From positions 1 to 22,023 of the forward strand of contig MVQY01000071.1 of the NCBI GenBank assembly GCA_002067325.1: a stretch of 22,023 nt of DNA. Direction: 5' to 3'. Source of the stretch: Methanobacterium sp. PtaU1.Bin097. Lineage in GTDB: Archaea; Methanobacteriota; Methanobacteria; Methanobacteriales; Methanobacteriaceae. Both the position numbers and the translations under genes were made by a program. Below, one piece after another: positions 21,895-22,023 of the stretch (its first letter is position 1; each line of letters begins with the position of its first letter). The notes under the pieces were generated by a model, which saw only the letters and a program-made list of their open reading frames with translations, ran no database searches and was not told where the DNA came from.

Positions 21895-21942
21895 ATATTG
21901 ATTTTCCCAAATTTAACCTCACCTACTATAAATATTTAAATT

Positions 21943-22023
21943 GGGGGGTTACCCAGGGAATTATGAAGTGTTACTGACCAAATTTGCTGATGTTTTTGCC
22001 TGGGAACTCTTAAGAGTTATTAC
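21943..22023. repeat. Structured direct repeat, copy B (reaches window edge)
   Basis: The copy starts with a G-run and TTACCCAGGGAATTATGAAG, then follows copy A closely (ACTGACCAAATT, CCTGGGA) to the same palindrome ACTCTTAAGAGT. The right arm of its inner stem differs from copy A (GCCTGGG rather than TCCCTGGG), so one base pair is lost while the left arm is kept. More copies may lie beyond the edge. Confidence 0.65.

Overview
The window looks like chromosomal DNA of a hydrogenotrophic methanogen of the order Methanobacteriales, most likely Methanobacterium. This is an inference from several signs: coding DNA of moderate GC set in very AT-rich intergenic DNA; archaeal TATA-type promoter elements; Shine-Dalgarno sequences of the GGAGGTGAT type; frequent GTG and TTG starts; small CX2C and Fe-S redox proteins; and surface proteins crowded with N-glycosylation sequons. 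No rRNA, tRNA, insertion sequence, CRISPR array or phage gene was found.

Layout from left to right. At 1-272 (minus) lies the start of an ATP-cone protein cut by the window edge. At 651-1524 are two small proteins, one membrane-anchored and one coiled-coil. At 1802-5243 are a UbiA-family prenyltransferase, a convergent SagB-type nitroreductase with a puzzling start, a zinc-ribbon protein and a divergent AEC-family transporter. At 5395-7982 is a three-gene NitT/TauT-type ABC importer that ends in a clear hairpin and T-run terminator. At 8135-10078 (minus) are a rubredoxin and three small membrane proteins, separated by about 600 bp of AT-rich DNA that holds a candidate structured RNA. At 10256-13412 (plus) are a universal stress protein, a DHA2-type MFS exporter and a TetR regulator. 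At 13413-14716 is repeat- and hairpin-rich DNA around a tiny lipoprotein gene. At 14717-19150 are a ferredoxin-type aldo/keto reductase, a convergent membrane glycosyltransferase, and a TetR gene overlapping an EFR1-type flavodoxin/ferredoxin gene. At 19459-21663 are a coiled-coil protein and two membrane-anchored, sequon-rich surface proteins: a C39-peptidase-like protein that has lost its nucleophilic Cys, and a BPL-N/glutamine-amidotransferase-like protein. The right edge carries two roughly 80-bp structured repeats.

How the genes fit together. The ABC genes form one importer operon of unknown substrate. The exporter and following TetR gene resemble a drug-efflux and repressor pair. The second TetR is translationally coupled to a redox protein, and palindromes sit over its promoter. 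Redox proteins recur (rubredoxin, nitroreductase, Fe-S aldo/keto reductase, EFR1), but nothing in the sequence ties them into one pathway.

The most unusual signals are non-coding. Two hairpin elements 4.5 kb apart share an exact 12-mer presented in a loop. A four-times-repeated GTACCT/AGGTAC block could form mutually exclusive structures. The right edge holds long direct repeats, and a similar operator-like motif lies at both TetR genes. No complete new multi-gene system can be claimed from sequence alone.
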